Source: Paraburkholderia sp. UYCP14C
GTDB taxonomy: Bacteria > Pseudomonadota > Gammaproteobacteria > Burkholderiales > Burkholderiaceae
DNA: 64,000 nt
Direction of reading: 5' to 3'
Assembly: GCF_004197395.1 (NCBI RefSeq)
Contig: NZ_SELS01000028.1
Coordinates: 38,128-102,127, forward strand
Under the pieces are notes generated by a model that worked only from the letters and a program-made list of their open reading frames with translations, did not search any database and was not told the DNA's origin. A program made the translations under genes and the position numbers. Positions 32,696-41,143 of the stretch are shown piece after piece. Within the stretch, counting starts at the first letter, position 1, and every line of letters starts with the position of its first letter.

Positions 32696-34017
32696 CGGTT
32701 CACGGATCGGGCGGGCACCAGAAAGACCAGCATCGCGCCCAGCGTCACCGAGACGGAAATGAAGATCAGCCCGGCGGTGGACTTGCCGGTCAGATCGTTG
32801 AGCCAGCCGACGATCGCCGGAGAGAAGAAGCCCGCGAGGTTCGCGAAGCAGTTCACCGCGGCGATGCCTGCCGCGGCGGACATGCCGCCGAGCAGCGCGG
32901 TCGGCAGCGACCAGAACTGCGACGACGACGCGAGAATGCCCGCCGACGCGACGCTCAGACACACGATCGACGCACCGACGCTGCCGAGCAGCGGCAACGT
33001 CGCGAAGCCAGCGGCGGCGACCAGCATCGGAATCGCCAGGTGAAAGCGACGCTCGCGGCGGCGATCGGCGCTCATGCCGATCAGCGGCAACGCAACGATC
33101 GCGCACAGATACGGAATCGCGGTGAACACGCCGACCCACAAAGGATCCGCAACGCCGGCCTTGCGGATGATGGTGGGCAGCCAGAAGGTGAGGCCGTACT
33201 GGCCCAGCACCACGCAGAAGTAGATCGCCGCCATCAGCCACAAGCGCCGGTCGCCGATGAAGTCGCGAATCGAGACATGCGAGACCGTCTGTTGCGCATC
33301 GTTCGCGACGTTGCGTGCGAGCAGCGTTTTCTCCGCGTCGCTCAACCACTTCGCTTTGGCGATGCCGTCGTCGAGATACAGCAGAATCGCGATGCCGAGC
33401 ACGAGCGAGGGCAACGCTTCGAGCAGGAACAGCCATTTCCATCCCGACATCGCCCACGCACCGTGCAGCGAATGCATGATCGCGCCGGACAGCGGCCCGC
33501 CGATGATGCCCGCGAGCGGAATCGCCATGAAGAACAGCGACAACGCCTTGGCGCGGCGCTCCGCCGGAAACCAGTAGGTCAGATAGAGGATCACGCCGGG
33601 CGCGAAGCCTGCTTCGGCCACGCCGAGCAGAAACCGCAGCACGTAGAACGCGTTGGGCGACCTGACGAACACGAAGCTCGCGGAGATGACGGCCCACGTC
33701 AGCATGATTCGCGCGAGCCAGCGGCGCGCACCGACGCGGTGAAGAATCACGTTGCTCGGCACTTCGAACAGGAAGTAGCCGAGAAAGAAGATGCCGGCGC
33801 CCATCCCATACACCGTTTCGCTGAAGCGCAGATCGTTGAGCATCTGCAGCTTCGCGAAGCCGACGTTCACGCGGTCCAGATACGCGCCGAGATAGCACAG
33901 CATCAGGAAGGGAATCAGCCGGCGGGCGACTTTCGCATAGGTCCGCGCTTCGAAGCTGAGCTTGTCGTTTCGCGGCGTTACGTTGCTGGCAACGGTCGCG
34001 GTGTATTTGGCTTTCAT
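32692..34017 (-). CDS. MFS transporter, ACS family
   Basis: A 441-residue, 12-helix permease: RLIPFLMLCYLGAYLDRVNVGFA is the family start, followed by FLLGVAEAGFAPGVILYLTYWFP and ADRRRERRFHLAIPML. It belongs to the anion:cation symporter branch (tartrate, phthalate or sugar-acid carriers). ATG 34017 has AGGAG 6 bp upstream; the longer frame to 34215 is unsupported. The gene is intact although its downstream transketolase and upstream dehydrogenase partners are broken, so the pathway it served is probably lost. Substrate unknown. Confidence 0.85.
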   Translation of the reverse strand: MKAKYTATVASNVTPRNDKLSFEARTYAKVARRLIPFLMLCYLGAYLDRVNVGFAKLQMLNDLRFSETVYGMGAGIFFLGYFLFEVPSNVILHRVGARRWLARIMLTWAVISASFVFVRSPNAFYVLRFLLGVAEAGFAPGVILYLTYWFPAERRAKALSLFFMAIPLAGIIGGPLSGAIMHSLHGAWAMSGWKWLFLLEALPSLVLGIAILLYLDDGIAKAKWLSDAEKTLLARNVANDAQQTVSHVSIRDFIGDRRLWLMAAIYFCVVLGQYGLTFWLPTIIRKAGVADPLWVGVFTAIPYLCAIVALPLIGMSADRRRERRFHLAIPMLVAAAGFATLPLLGSVGASIVCLSVASAGILASSSQFWSLPTALLGGMSAAAGIAAVNCFANLAGFFSPAIVGWLNDLTGKSTAGLIFISVSVTLGAMLVFLVPARSVNR

Positions 34018-34133
34018 CGATGTCTCCTGGGTGCCACGGCAGGCGCTGTTGCGCGTGCCCGCGGCCACGTGCCCCGGATTGTGTTCCGGGTGCGTTGCTC
34101 GTGCCGAAACGCGCCGACTGGCGGCGCGCGGCG

Positions 34134-34486
34134 TCAGTGGGTCAGCATGCCACCGTTGACGTCGAGTGTGATCCCCGTCAGGTAGCTCGACAGGTCGCTG
34201 AGCAGAAACAGGCACGCGTTCGCGACGTCGGTGGGGTCGCCGAGCCGGCCGAGCGGAATGCCTTTGATGATGTCCTCGCGCATCGCGGGCGTCAGCTTGT
34301 CGCCGGTGATGTCCGTTTGGATGAGGCCCGGCGTGATCGAGTTCACGCGGATATGATTCGCGCCGAATTCACGCGCCATCGCTTTGGCGAGACCGAGCAC
34401 GCCCGCTTTCGCGGCGGCCGCGCAGATTGACGTCGACGATCGCGTCGAAGTCCTTGCCGCCGATGTCGAGCGTGCGCACGCCGTAC
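34134..34486 (-). pseudogene. Short-chain dehydrogenase remnant, rearranged
   Basis: The minus strand encodes the C-terminal half of an SDR from about 34417 down to 34134 (KAGVLGLAKAMAREFG, RVNSITPGLIQTDITGDKL, LSSYLTGITLDVNGGMLTH). Immediately upstream, in another frame, about 34480-34418 gives GVRTLDIGGKDFDAIVDVNLRG. The stretch that should lie between them, containing the catalytic serine and tyrosine, is missing here and found inverted next door. With a frameshift and no N-terminal Rossmann motif, this cannot make an enzyme. Confidence 0.78.
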
Positions 34487-34597
34487 ATGTCGCAAGCGGT
34501 GCTTCCGGCGATGCAGGAGCACAACGGCAGCATCGTCTGCATGTCGTCGGTATCGGCGCAGCGCGGCGGCGGCATCTTCGGTGGCCCGCATTACAGC
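34481..34597 (+). pseudogene. Inverted internal segment of the same short-chain dehydrogenase
   Basis: On the plus strand, about 34481-34597 reads YMSQAVLPAMQEHN then SIVCMSSVSAQRGGG and IFGGPHYS. This is the SDR segment with the catalytic serine, ending at the catalytic tyrosine. It is the exact piece missing from the minus-strand remnant. A perfect 10-bp palindrome, CGTGCGCACG at 34471-34480, sits at the junction. Beyond 34597 the sequence switches abruptly to a LysR fragment. Confidence 0.72.
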
Positions 34598-34840
34598 AGA
34601 TCAGCCGATGCGACAGCAGGTCCTCCGGCGTCTTCACCGGATACTGTGCGAGGTACTTCGGCGACGCGAGCGGCGCGATGAATTCGCCGCGCACCGTTTT
34701 GACTTCGACATGGGTCCAGTTACCGTAGCCGTGGCGCACGTCGATATCGTAGAAGCCGTTCGGGAACGACACGTTTTCGTATGAGCAGGCGACGTTCAAC
34801 TGGATGTCGTCGTTCGCTTCCTGGAACGACGACAGCCTTG
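34598..34840 (-). pseudogene. LysR-family regulator fragment (substrate-binding domain)
   Basis: The minus strand from about 34840 to 34598 encodes part of a GcvA-like LysR effector domain: RLSSFQEANDDIQLNVACSY, NGFYDIDVRHGYGNW, then EFIAPLASPKYLAQYP and DLLSHRLI. No helix-turn-helix region precedes it, and it stops abruptly at the inverted dehydrogenase segment. Only a remnant. Confidence 0.72.
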
Positions 34841-34858
34841 CGCAGGAGACAGACCGCC

Positions 34859-34999
34859 ATGCATTATCCGTTTTTCCTCCGCCTGTTCAGCAGTTACGAC
34901 GCGGTATTCAACGCGTTCAAGGCCATCACGAAAGACTTTTCAGCGCAGGAGCGGCTTGCGCTGTTTCATAACAATGCCGAGCGGGTTTATCGGCTTTGA
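34859..34999 (+). pseudogene. Amidohydrolase C-terminal fragment
   Basis: A short frame ends FNAFKAITKDFSAQERLAL then FHNNAERVYRL, typical of the C-terminus of amidohydrolase-2 family (metal-dependent TIM-barrel) enzymes. The preceding residues from MHYPFFLRLFSSYDA are not recognisable as the same protein. There is no catalytic region, so this is a gene remnant in the same decayed zone. Confidence 0.6.
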
Positions 35000-35020
35000 C
35001 GGGTGCGAGGCCGCAGCACG

Positions 35021-35323
35021 TTAGCGCATTGTGGCTTCGCTTTGCTGCTCGTTCGTTTGGTTCGGGGCGTTCGTCGGAACTCCTGACGGCGGCAACTTTG
35101 CACTGTCGCCCGGTTGTGGCGGCGCCAGACAGGCGGCGACAGATCGCACATCTCGACGCCCCCCATTACGCCCCGCGTACGCACAGCAGGCGCCGACCAC
35201 AAAAGCGCCCAATGCGGGCAGCGGAAGCGCGAGCGTCAGAAATACAGAACCCGTGCCGATAGCCACCCACGCCACGTAGGAGAGATTTTTTCGATTAGCT
35301 AGTGTGCGTCGGATCATCGTCAT
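35021..35323 (-). CDS. Small membrane protein, unknown
   Basis: A 100-residue product starting MTMIRRTLANRKNLSYVAW, with a hydrophobic stretch VAIGTGSVFLTLALPLPALGAFVVGACCAYAG (about 20-50) followed by a polar, proline-rich tail. ATG 35323 has GGAGG 4 bp upstream; the longer frame to 35470 is not supported. No family recognised. Confidence 0.6.
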   Translation of the reverse strand: MTMIRRTLANRKNLSYVAWVAIGTGSVFLTLALPLPALGAFVVGACCAYAGRNGGRRDVRSVAACLAPPQPGDSAKLPPSGVPTNAPNQTNEQQSEATMR

Positions 35324-35444
35324 TGCACCTCCGCTGCGCGGTAGTCTGCCGGCAGCTGATTTGACATCGCGCTCGCACCTCTTTGCCGCCAACAACGTGG
35401 CGTGCGTGAGGGGATTGGTGCTCGAGGCGTCTTGATGAGTGTCC

Positions 35445-35957
35445 TTAGATCCCGGTCGTCGGATCGACACGTGTGGCGGGATCGTTTTCGACGACAGCGC
35501 GTGTGGCTTCCCAGTACGGTTCGCGGTGATAGAACTGGTGCACCGACGTGCCCCATGCGCGGTCGGCCATCGATGGCCAATGGTCCTTGTCGAAGCCCGG
35601 CGAGCTTTTTACCTGCTCGGCCGTTGCGTCCAGCTGGAAGCACTTGCGGTCGGTGTCGAGTGTCAGCGAGCGCCACGGAATCGCATGCAAGGTTCCGCCG
35701 ATACCGAGAAAAGCGCCCTCCGTCAGCACCGCGTATGCGATGCGGCCGCTGCTCACGTCGAGCATGATGTCGGAGATCTTGCCGAGGTCCTGACCGTCGG
35801 AAGATATGACCTTATTGCCGTCGAGCGTGGCGGCGGCCATGACCTCCGGTCCGGGACCGTCGCCGACGCCGACGTCGCCGCCGGCGATACGGGCGCCGCT
35901 GCCCGGCTGGGCGGGAGTCGCGGAGGCGTTCGGGTCGAGGGGATCGAGCGGGTCCAT
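35445..35957 (-). CDS. PRC-barrel domain protein
   Basis: A 170-residue cytosolic protein with a PRC-barrel (about 40-115): AAATLDGNKVISSDGQDLGKISDIMLDVSSGRIAYAVLTEGAFLGIGGTLHAIPW. The remainder contains WPSMADRAWGTSVHQFYHREPYW, common in PRC-barrel stress proteins of Burkholderiaceae. ATG 35957 has AGGAG 7 bp upstream. Probably an environmental-stress protein of unknown mechanism. Confidence 0.83.
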   Translation of the reverse strand: MDPLDPLDPNASATPAQPGSGARIAGGDVGVGDGPGPEVMAAATLDGNKVISSDGQDLGKISDIMLDVSSGRIAYAVLTEGAFLGIGGTLHAIPWRSLTLDTDRKCFQLDATAEQVKSSPGFDKDHWPSMADRAWGTSVHQFYHREPYWEATRAVVENDPATRVDPTTGI

Positions 35958-36086
35958 GACGAAACTCCTGATTTCCACGGAATACCCGCACTGCGCAAGA
36001 TGCGTACCTGATACAGGATTCGAAGACTAGAATGAAACCACGCCGTGTCGAGACGGCTGCGCTGCGCCCGGACAGGGGGAGCGATC

Positions 36087-36563
36087 ATGCGTTGTGGAAT
36101 CGTTGGTCTATGCACTGGCCTGGCGGGCGTTTTTGCGCTGTCCGGCTGCGTCTATTACGGCCCCTATTCGTACTATCCGGGAGCGGGTGGCTATTACGCC
36201 TGCACCAATGGCACCGCCGCCGTCAACACCACGGCCACCACTGGTTCTGCGACTGGCAACGCGCCTATGCCGCCGAGCGGGACGGCCGGCGCGAATGCGA
36301 CGCCAAACGCGTTGCCGTTGTCTGGACAGAATTGCACATACGTCGCGGTGCCTGCGCCTGCTTATTACGGCTACCCCGGGTACTACGGCTACCCCGGGTA
36401 CTACGGATATCCAGGCTATTACGGTTATCCCTACGGCTATCCATGGCCAGGCTACTACGGATGGTGGGGACCGTCAGTAGTGATCGGAGGCTATTGGGGC
36501 GGTGGCTATGGCCATGGCTATTACGGCCACTGGCACGGAGGATATGGCGGGCATTGGCATTGA
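36087..36563 (+). CDS. GYP-repeat lipoprotein
   Basis: The 158-residue product has a lipoprotein signal (GVFALSGC lipobox), a threonine/alanine-rich linker and a tyrosine-glycine-proline repeat region (YYGYPG repeated about four times), ending in a Gly/His/Tyr-rich tail (GGGYGHGYYGHWHGGYG). The repeats are low complexity and could be extended or metal-binding through histidines. The signal peptide fixes the start at 36087. Surface or periplasmic location is likely; function unknown. Confidence 0.75.
   Translation: MRCGIVGLCTGLAGVFALSGCVYYGPYSYYPGAGGYYACTNGTAAVNTTATTGSATGNAPMPPSGTAGANATPNALPLSGQNCTYVAVPAPAYYGYPGYYGYPGYYGYPGYYGYPYGYPWPGYYGWWGPSVVIGGYWGGGYGHGYYGHWHGGYGGHWH
36366..36419 (+). repeat. 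18-bp tandem repeat encoding YGYPGY
   Basis: Units 36366-36383 and 36384-36401 are identical (TACGGCTACCCCGGGTAC); the unit at 36402-36419 is a diverged third copy, and related sequence continues to about 36460. The repeat lies inside the lipoprotein gene, so unit gain or loss keeps the frame. Confidence 0.85.
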
Positions 36564-36701
36564 GCAGCCAGTACGCCATCAACGGCCGCTTAAGAAGATG
36601 CAAAACGTAAATATTGAGTCGATATAAACATATCGAAATAGAATGATTCTCAGCGCGGTTGTTCGTCGCTACGCTGTGTTGCACATCGACAGCGAGGACC
36701 T

Positions 36702-37694
36702 ATGACCGCATCTGATTCAACGTCCATTTCCACACGGCGGCGCACGCTGCTTCGTGCGCTGGCCGCGACGCCCTTCGCCGCGGTATCCGCGTTTGCCAGT
36801 ACGAGCGATGCCCGCGCCGCGGAAAACGTGACCCTCGTGCTCGGCGATCAGGCCGGTGGCACGCGCGCCCTCGTGGAAGCGGCGAAAGTGCTGGACGGCA
36901 CGCCGTACGCGTGGCGCTGGGCCAACTTCCAGGGCGCGGCACCGCTGTTCGAAGCGCAGCGCGCCGGTTCCGTCGATCTCGCGCCGGCGGGCGACTTGCC
37001 GGTACTCGCGGCGGCCGTCGGCGACCCGTCGCTGAAAATCGTCGCGACGCGAGTAGGGTCGGGCGCGCAACTCGGTATCCTGGTCGCGCCGCACTCCACG
37101 ATCAGTTCGGTCTCCGATCTAAAGGGCAAGACGGTGTTCGTGTCGTCGGCGCGCGGCAGCATTTCTCAGTTTCAGCTGTATGGCGCACTGGCCGAGGCGG
37201 GTTTGTCGAAGGACGACGTATCGGTGCGCTTCATTCTGCCCGTCGATGCGTTCGCGGCCTTCGCGTCGGGTTCGATCGAGGTTTGGGCGACGTTCGATCC
37301 GTACTACGGCATCGCCGTGCAGCGCGGCGGCCGCGTGCTGCGCGACGGCACCGGCATCAACAGCGGGCTCGGCTTCATCACGGCATCGGGCGGCGCTCTG
37401 GCGGACCCGCGCAAGCGCGCCGCGATCGCGGACCTGCTGTTACGTTATCAACGCGCGGGCGACTGGGCGATCGCAAATCCAGAGGCCTACGCGCAGATCT
37501 ATGCGACGCTCACGCGCTCGCCAATCGATGCCGCGCGGCAGATCACGAAACGGGCGGCGCTGAAGCAGCATTTCGTCAACGACAGCGACATCGACGCGCT
37601 GCAAAAAGTCGCGGATCGCGCTCAGCGTGACGCGATTCTGCCAGGCCGCATCGATGTGCGCGCGATTTCGGAGACTCATCTTACCAACGCATGA
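36702..37694 (+). CDS. SsuA-like ABC transporter substrate-binding protein (orphan)
   Basis: A 330-residue periplasmic binding protein. The N-terminus STRRRTLLRALAATPFAAVSA has a twin-arginine-like signal ending in ARA. The mature part follows SsuA/NMT1-type proteins: LGDQAGGTRALVEAAKVLDGTPYAWRWANFQGAAPLFEAQRAGSVDLAPAGD, SDLKGKTVFVSSARGS, FASGSIEVWATFDPY. A sulfonate or similar anion is the likely ligand. No ABC permease or ATPase gene is adjacent. The region just upstream (36590-36660) is AT-rich and probably holds the promoter. Confidence 0.83.
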   Translation: MTASDSTSISTRRRTLLRALAATPFAAVSAFASTSDARAAENVTLVLGDQAGGTRALVEAAKVLDGTPYAWRWANFQGAAPLFEAQRAGSVDLAPAGDLPVLAAAVGDPSLKIVATRVGSGAQLGILVAPHSTISSVSDLKGKTVFVSSARGSISQFQLYGALAEAGLSKDDVSVRFILPVDAFAAFASGSIEVWATFDPYYGIAVQRGGRVLRDGTGINSGLGFITASGGALADPRKRAAIADLLLRYQRAGDWAIANPEAYAQIYATLTRSPIDAARQITKRAALKQHFVNDSDIDALQKVADRAQRDAILPGRIDVRAISETHLTNA

Positions 37695-37834
37695 TCTCGT
37701 CTCGGCGGAGCGTGACGCCCGTCTGTTAGAGAATCACCGACGTTAAATGACGGAGGCCGAGCCTTCGCCATTCAACGTCATCCTATTGGCTCGATGCGAA
37801 GCATTCACAGCGCCATTATTCCTGTCCGGCGCAG

Positions 37835-39841
37835 TTAGAACGGGAACATTCCAGCCCCGCCCGCTTTGCCACTGTCCGTATCCGCATCGGACTCCCTGGC
37901 GTGCCGGAACCGGAATGCATCGAACAGGTCTCCAAGCGCCGGTGCATTCGTGGGGACGTATGGGCTGGAGGGCAACTGAACGGGGTTGGGAAGGTTGTCA
38001 CGGCTGCGCGACGTGATAGGTCCCAGCGACCAGTTCCTTTCTATGAATTTTATGAGCGAAACGTGATCCGAATAGTCGTGAACCACCCGGCCGCCACGCG
38101 AATAGGGCGACACGACAATGAGAGGAATGCGTGGCCCGTCCCCGAAGAAGTCAACGGGTTGAATGTAGCCAGAGTCATAGTAGCCGCCTCCCTCGTCGGT
38201 CGTAATGAAGATTGCAGTGGATTCCCACAACTCGGGATTCGCCTGAACCGAATCCATGATCTTATGCACGAATCCCTCATAGAGACCAAACTTCGAAGAA
38301 GCCGGATGTCCGTCGAGTAACCCACCCGGTTTCACAAACGAAACCGCGGGTAGCGTGCCGTTTGTGATGTCCGAATACAGGTTCGTCGTATCCTGAAGAT
38401 GCGCGGCCACCAGTGACGGATCGGTCATGATCGCCGTCTCGTAGAGAAACGGATTGCAAATATTGCAGTAGACGCTCGTTGACGGACTGTTTACGAAGCT
38501 GGTCCAGCCCTCGCCATAGTACTTCCATGAAACATTGCGCTCGAGCAGGGTATCGGCGATAGTGCGCACCGGCGAAGGCGGAATGGTGAATGTACTCGTA
38601 TTGACGCTACCGTCACCGTTGTAGCCAGGGTTGTAGTTATTCAGCAGATAGTACGTGCCGGGCGCGCAATTGGCATTGGGGTGATACGGCAGGCTGTCGA
38701 GGTAGTGTCGGATTGCGCCCACTCCAGGTTGCTTCGGATCCGAGCAATTGCTATACGACCCACCCGAGTAGCCGTCCTCCTTATACCAGTTGTTGGTGCC
38801 GGGCTGCGGCCGCGGGTTTTCGACCTCGTTCTGGGGAGGGGTCGTCGGATTGCCGTTGCCGTCCGTGTAATAGAGCGCATCGGCCGTGCCGATCATGATG
38901 CTGTTCGCGCCCGTACCGCCCATCACCGGTTGATGATAGTTGTCGCTGATCGTGTATTTGCGCGCGAGCTCCGTGAAGTAGGGCATGTCGCCATGATTCA
39001 CGTTATAGAATCCGAGCGCGGTTGCGCCTTCGTTGGTCGACTGATCGTTGAAGTCTGCGGCCTGCGCTTTGCCATTCGATCCCGCGCCTATCGAAACCTC
39101 CACCCACGCAAACAGATCCATGCTGCAACCGCTCGGGTTATCGGACGTCGCGTGGGCGACGTTGCAGTCGGCCTGCTGCCAGTTCTGATAGAAGCGATGG
39201 ACCGGACTGTTCATGTATTGGTCGTAGTTCGGACCGACACGTGAGATCTGATAGGGACCATTCTGCAGGTTGTACAGGTTCGAACCAAAGCGCGTATCAG
39301 GAACGTCTTTGGGGAGGCCCGTTGCCCCCGTAGTCAATTGAGTGACATCGGCAGTTTCGAGGGCATACCCTTCGACTTTCTGTGCCGCCGCAAGTGTTGC
39401 AAACGGCGGCGGACTCGCGTCGCTTGCAGCGCTCGGCGCCGAGCCCGTGTTCGGCGCGGGCAGTGTCGAGTAAGGGTGCTTCGACTCTGGGCTGGCGTCG
39501 AACCGTGACGGATTCGTGGCCTTGGCCATGTATTGCTCAGCGAGCTTGAAGTTGGGTCCTGGCCTGCCGTCCGCCTTGATAATGCCCTTGGACAACAGGT
39601 TGGATATGGTCTGGCCACCGCTCGGCTGATAAGCGCCGAACACGTGATCGAAGGTCCGGTTTTCGCCCACGATGACGATGACATGTTTGATCGGCGTTAC
39701 CGTGTCCGAAGATCTATCCATCGTGGATTGAGGCTTGCTGTCCGCCGCAGAGCAGTAGATTGCCGCAGCCGCTAGCGAGACCGCGCTCAGCAAGGCCAAT
39801 ACGGAAGGTCGAGGGAATGTCGATCTTGATGTCTGGATCAT
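37835..39841 (-). CDS. Secreted phosphoesterase, PF04185 (acid phosphatase/phospholipase C-like)
   Basis: The 668-residue protein has a signal peptide (SVLALLSAVSLAAAAIYCSA) and the PF04185 N-terminal motif VIVIVGENRTFDHVFGAYQP near residue 55, a metal and substrate site of the alkaline-phosphatase-like superfamily. Later motifs: NHGDMPYFTELARKYTISDNYHQPVMGGTGANSIM, IFITTDEGGGYYDSGY and GDGPRIPLIVVSPYSRGG. The chosen start (39841) has GGAG at 6 bp; ATG 39853 is less likely. It probably cleaves phospholipid headgroups or phosphomonoesters outside the inner membrane. Confidence 0.87.
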   Translation of the reverse strand: MIQTSRSTFPRPSVLALLSAVSLAAAAIYCSAADSKPQSTMDRSSDTVTPIKHVIVIVGENRTFDHVFGAYQPSGGQTISNLLSKGIIKADGRPGPNFKLAEQYMAKATNPSRFDASPESKHPYSTLPAPNTGSAPSAASDASPPPFATLAAAQKVEGYALETADVTQLTTGATGLPKDVPDTRFGSNLYNLQNGPYQISRVGPNYDQYMNSPVHRFYQNWQQADCNVAHATSDNPSGCSMDLFAWVEVSIGAGSNGKAQAADFNDQSTNEGATALGFYNVNHGDMPYFTELARKYTISDNYHQPVMGGTGANSIMIGTADALYYTDGNGNPTTPPQNEVENPRPQPGTNNWYKEDGYSGGSYSNCSDPKQPGVGAIRHYLDSLPYHPNANCAPGTYYLLNNYNPGYNGDGSVNTSTFTIPPSPVRTIADTLLERNVSWKYYGEGWTSFVNSPSTSVYCNICNPFLYETAIMTDPSLVAAHLQDTTNLYSDITNGTLPAVSFVKPGGLLDGHPASSKFGLYEGFVHKIMDSVQANPELWESTAIFITTDEGGGYYDSGYIQPVDFFGDGPRIPLIVVSPYSRGGRVVHDYSDHVSLIKFIERNWSLGPITSRSRDNLPNPVQLPSSPYVPTNAPALGDLFDAFRFRHARESDADTDSGKAGGAGMFPF

Positions 39842-40822
39842 GGGGATCTCCATTGAAGCGTTGAACTTCTTTGCATGACTGTTGAACCGCGTCTACCTCT
39901 CTTCGAGTCATTGCGGCGTGTTACAGCCTGGAAAACTAGACCTTCCAAATGACGTTGAGGAGGCGGCGACAAGTCGTTTTTGTGCAGGTCACATGACCAC
40001 GCCTACGATTGACCTGCACTGATCTTTCGAAAGCTTCAGAACTTTTGTCGTGCCCGATGGCAGGTGTGCCGAGGCGGCAAATCCGTGCAAGGAATTTGCG
40101 CTTGTCTCTGTGGTTCGTTGATGTCCATCGGATCTTTAGTCTGCTGAATGGCGGCGCTCGTGACTGGCGCTTGCGGTTCTCGAGTGGAGTCACGCATTCT
40201 TCTCGCTGAATTCACAAAGCGATCCTAATTATTGGCAACGCGCACTATCGGGAATGTTCCGAATGCTGATTCAGTGGGCTTGACGCATTTTTTGTTTGAC
40301 CGGCAGAGATAGTGTCTTTCGCAGTTACCCTCGACGTGCGAACCCCATAAGTATTCCTTCAGCAATGCGTGATAGTGTTTGTAGAAGACGTTGCTGCGCC
40401 GACCTGGGCCAGCTTCGCAATATAGAAAAACAATCCGGTTCGACTGTCGGTGAGTGTGTCGACTTAATTTTGTTGTCATTCGAGACCGGAAATCATGCGA
40501 AAAAAAACCGTCACGCCTAGCTGATACAGCTATCGGCAGCCAACGCGTAGTGGGATCGTCCCGCTCAGGATTGGCACGCGAACATGCATGAGTACGTTGC
40601 ATGTCACTGCCGCAAGCCAAATGCAAGGCTTTCTTCCCATGTGCCAGCCTGGTGCCATGGCCAGTGCATGGGTACCAAAGCGTCGAACGAGCCGGCCGGC
40701 AATACGGAGCGGAGACCTGTATGTACCTGAGGATTGACCTGCCATGCTGATGCTGGCTACGCACGCAGCGGATTAGCAGCAACGAAGACAATCCAGCCCA
40801 TACTGACCACGGTGACTTCATC
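39842..40822. other. 981-bp region without a supported gene
   Basis: It is less GC-rich than average and contains several overlapping open frames on the minus strand (for example 40225-40821), none with recognisable motifs, plausible codon use or ribosome sites. It may contain the promoter of the phosphoesterase and decayed sequence. I found no RNA gene. Confidence 0.5.
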
Positions 40823-41098
40823 TTGAGCTACGAACTGGCAGAGCAAGATCTGGCGCACATCAGACATGTACTCGACTATCTCGAGTGCTCGACTCGGTAC
40901 GTGTACGAGGTCGAAGGGGGAGCAGTCGCCAGCCTGAACTACTGGCGAGGCAGGGTGCGGATGACTCTGGTCATGCCATTGCTGCCTATGCACATCGAGA
41001 AACAGGCGAAAGCGCTGCTCTGCCGCATGGATAGCCTGGAAGGCATGCACCGCCGCGAGGGCACTTCGAGTAACGCCAGGTCGCCATCCGCGCACTGA
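40823..41098 (+). CDS. Small hypothetical protein
   Basis: A 91-residue frame, MSYELAEQDLAHIRHVLDYLEC then TRYVYEVEGGAVASLNYWRGRVRMTLVMP, looks like a folded small protein with sensible amino-acid composition. The start would be TTG 40823; no ATG is available in frame and there is no clear ribosome site, so it could be a fragment of something longer. No family recognised. Confidence 0.42.
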   Translation: MSYELAEQDLAHIRHVLDYLECSTRYVYEVEGGAVASLNYWRGRVRMTLVMPLLPMHIEKQAKALLCRMDSLEGMHRREGTSSNARSPSAH

Positions 41099-41143
41099 GC
41101 GACACTTGATGGAGGCGGTGCCGCCTGCCGTAAGGACAACGGC

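Noticed and set aside
32696-33898. Long minus-strand frame leading into the transketolase fragment
   Set aside because: It is a shadow of the MFS transporter gene; only the last 66 codons after the ATG at 32695 look like real protein.
36366-36460. CRISPR-like repeat array
   Set aside because: The repeats are tandem with no spacers and encode a periodic protein segment.
40225-40821. 198-residue minus-strand open frame
   Set aside because: No motif, odd composition (many His, Arg, Ser and Cys), no ribosome site; the region looks non-coding.
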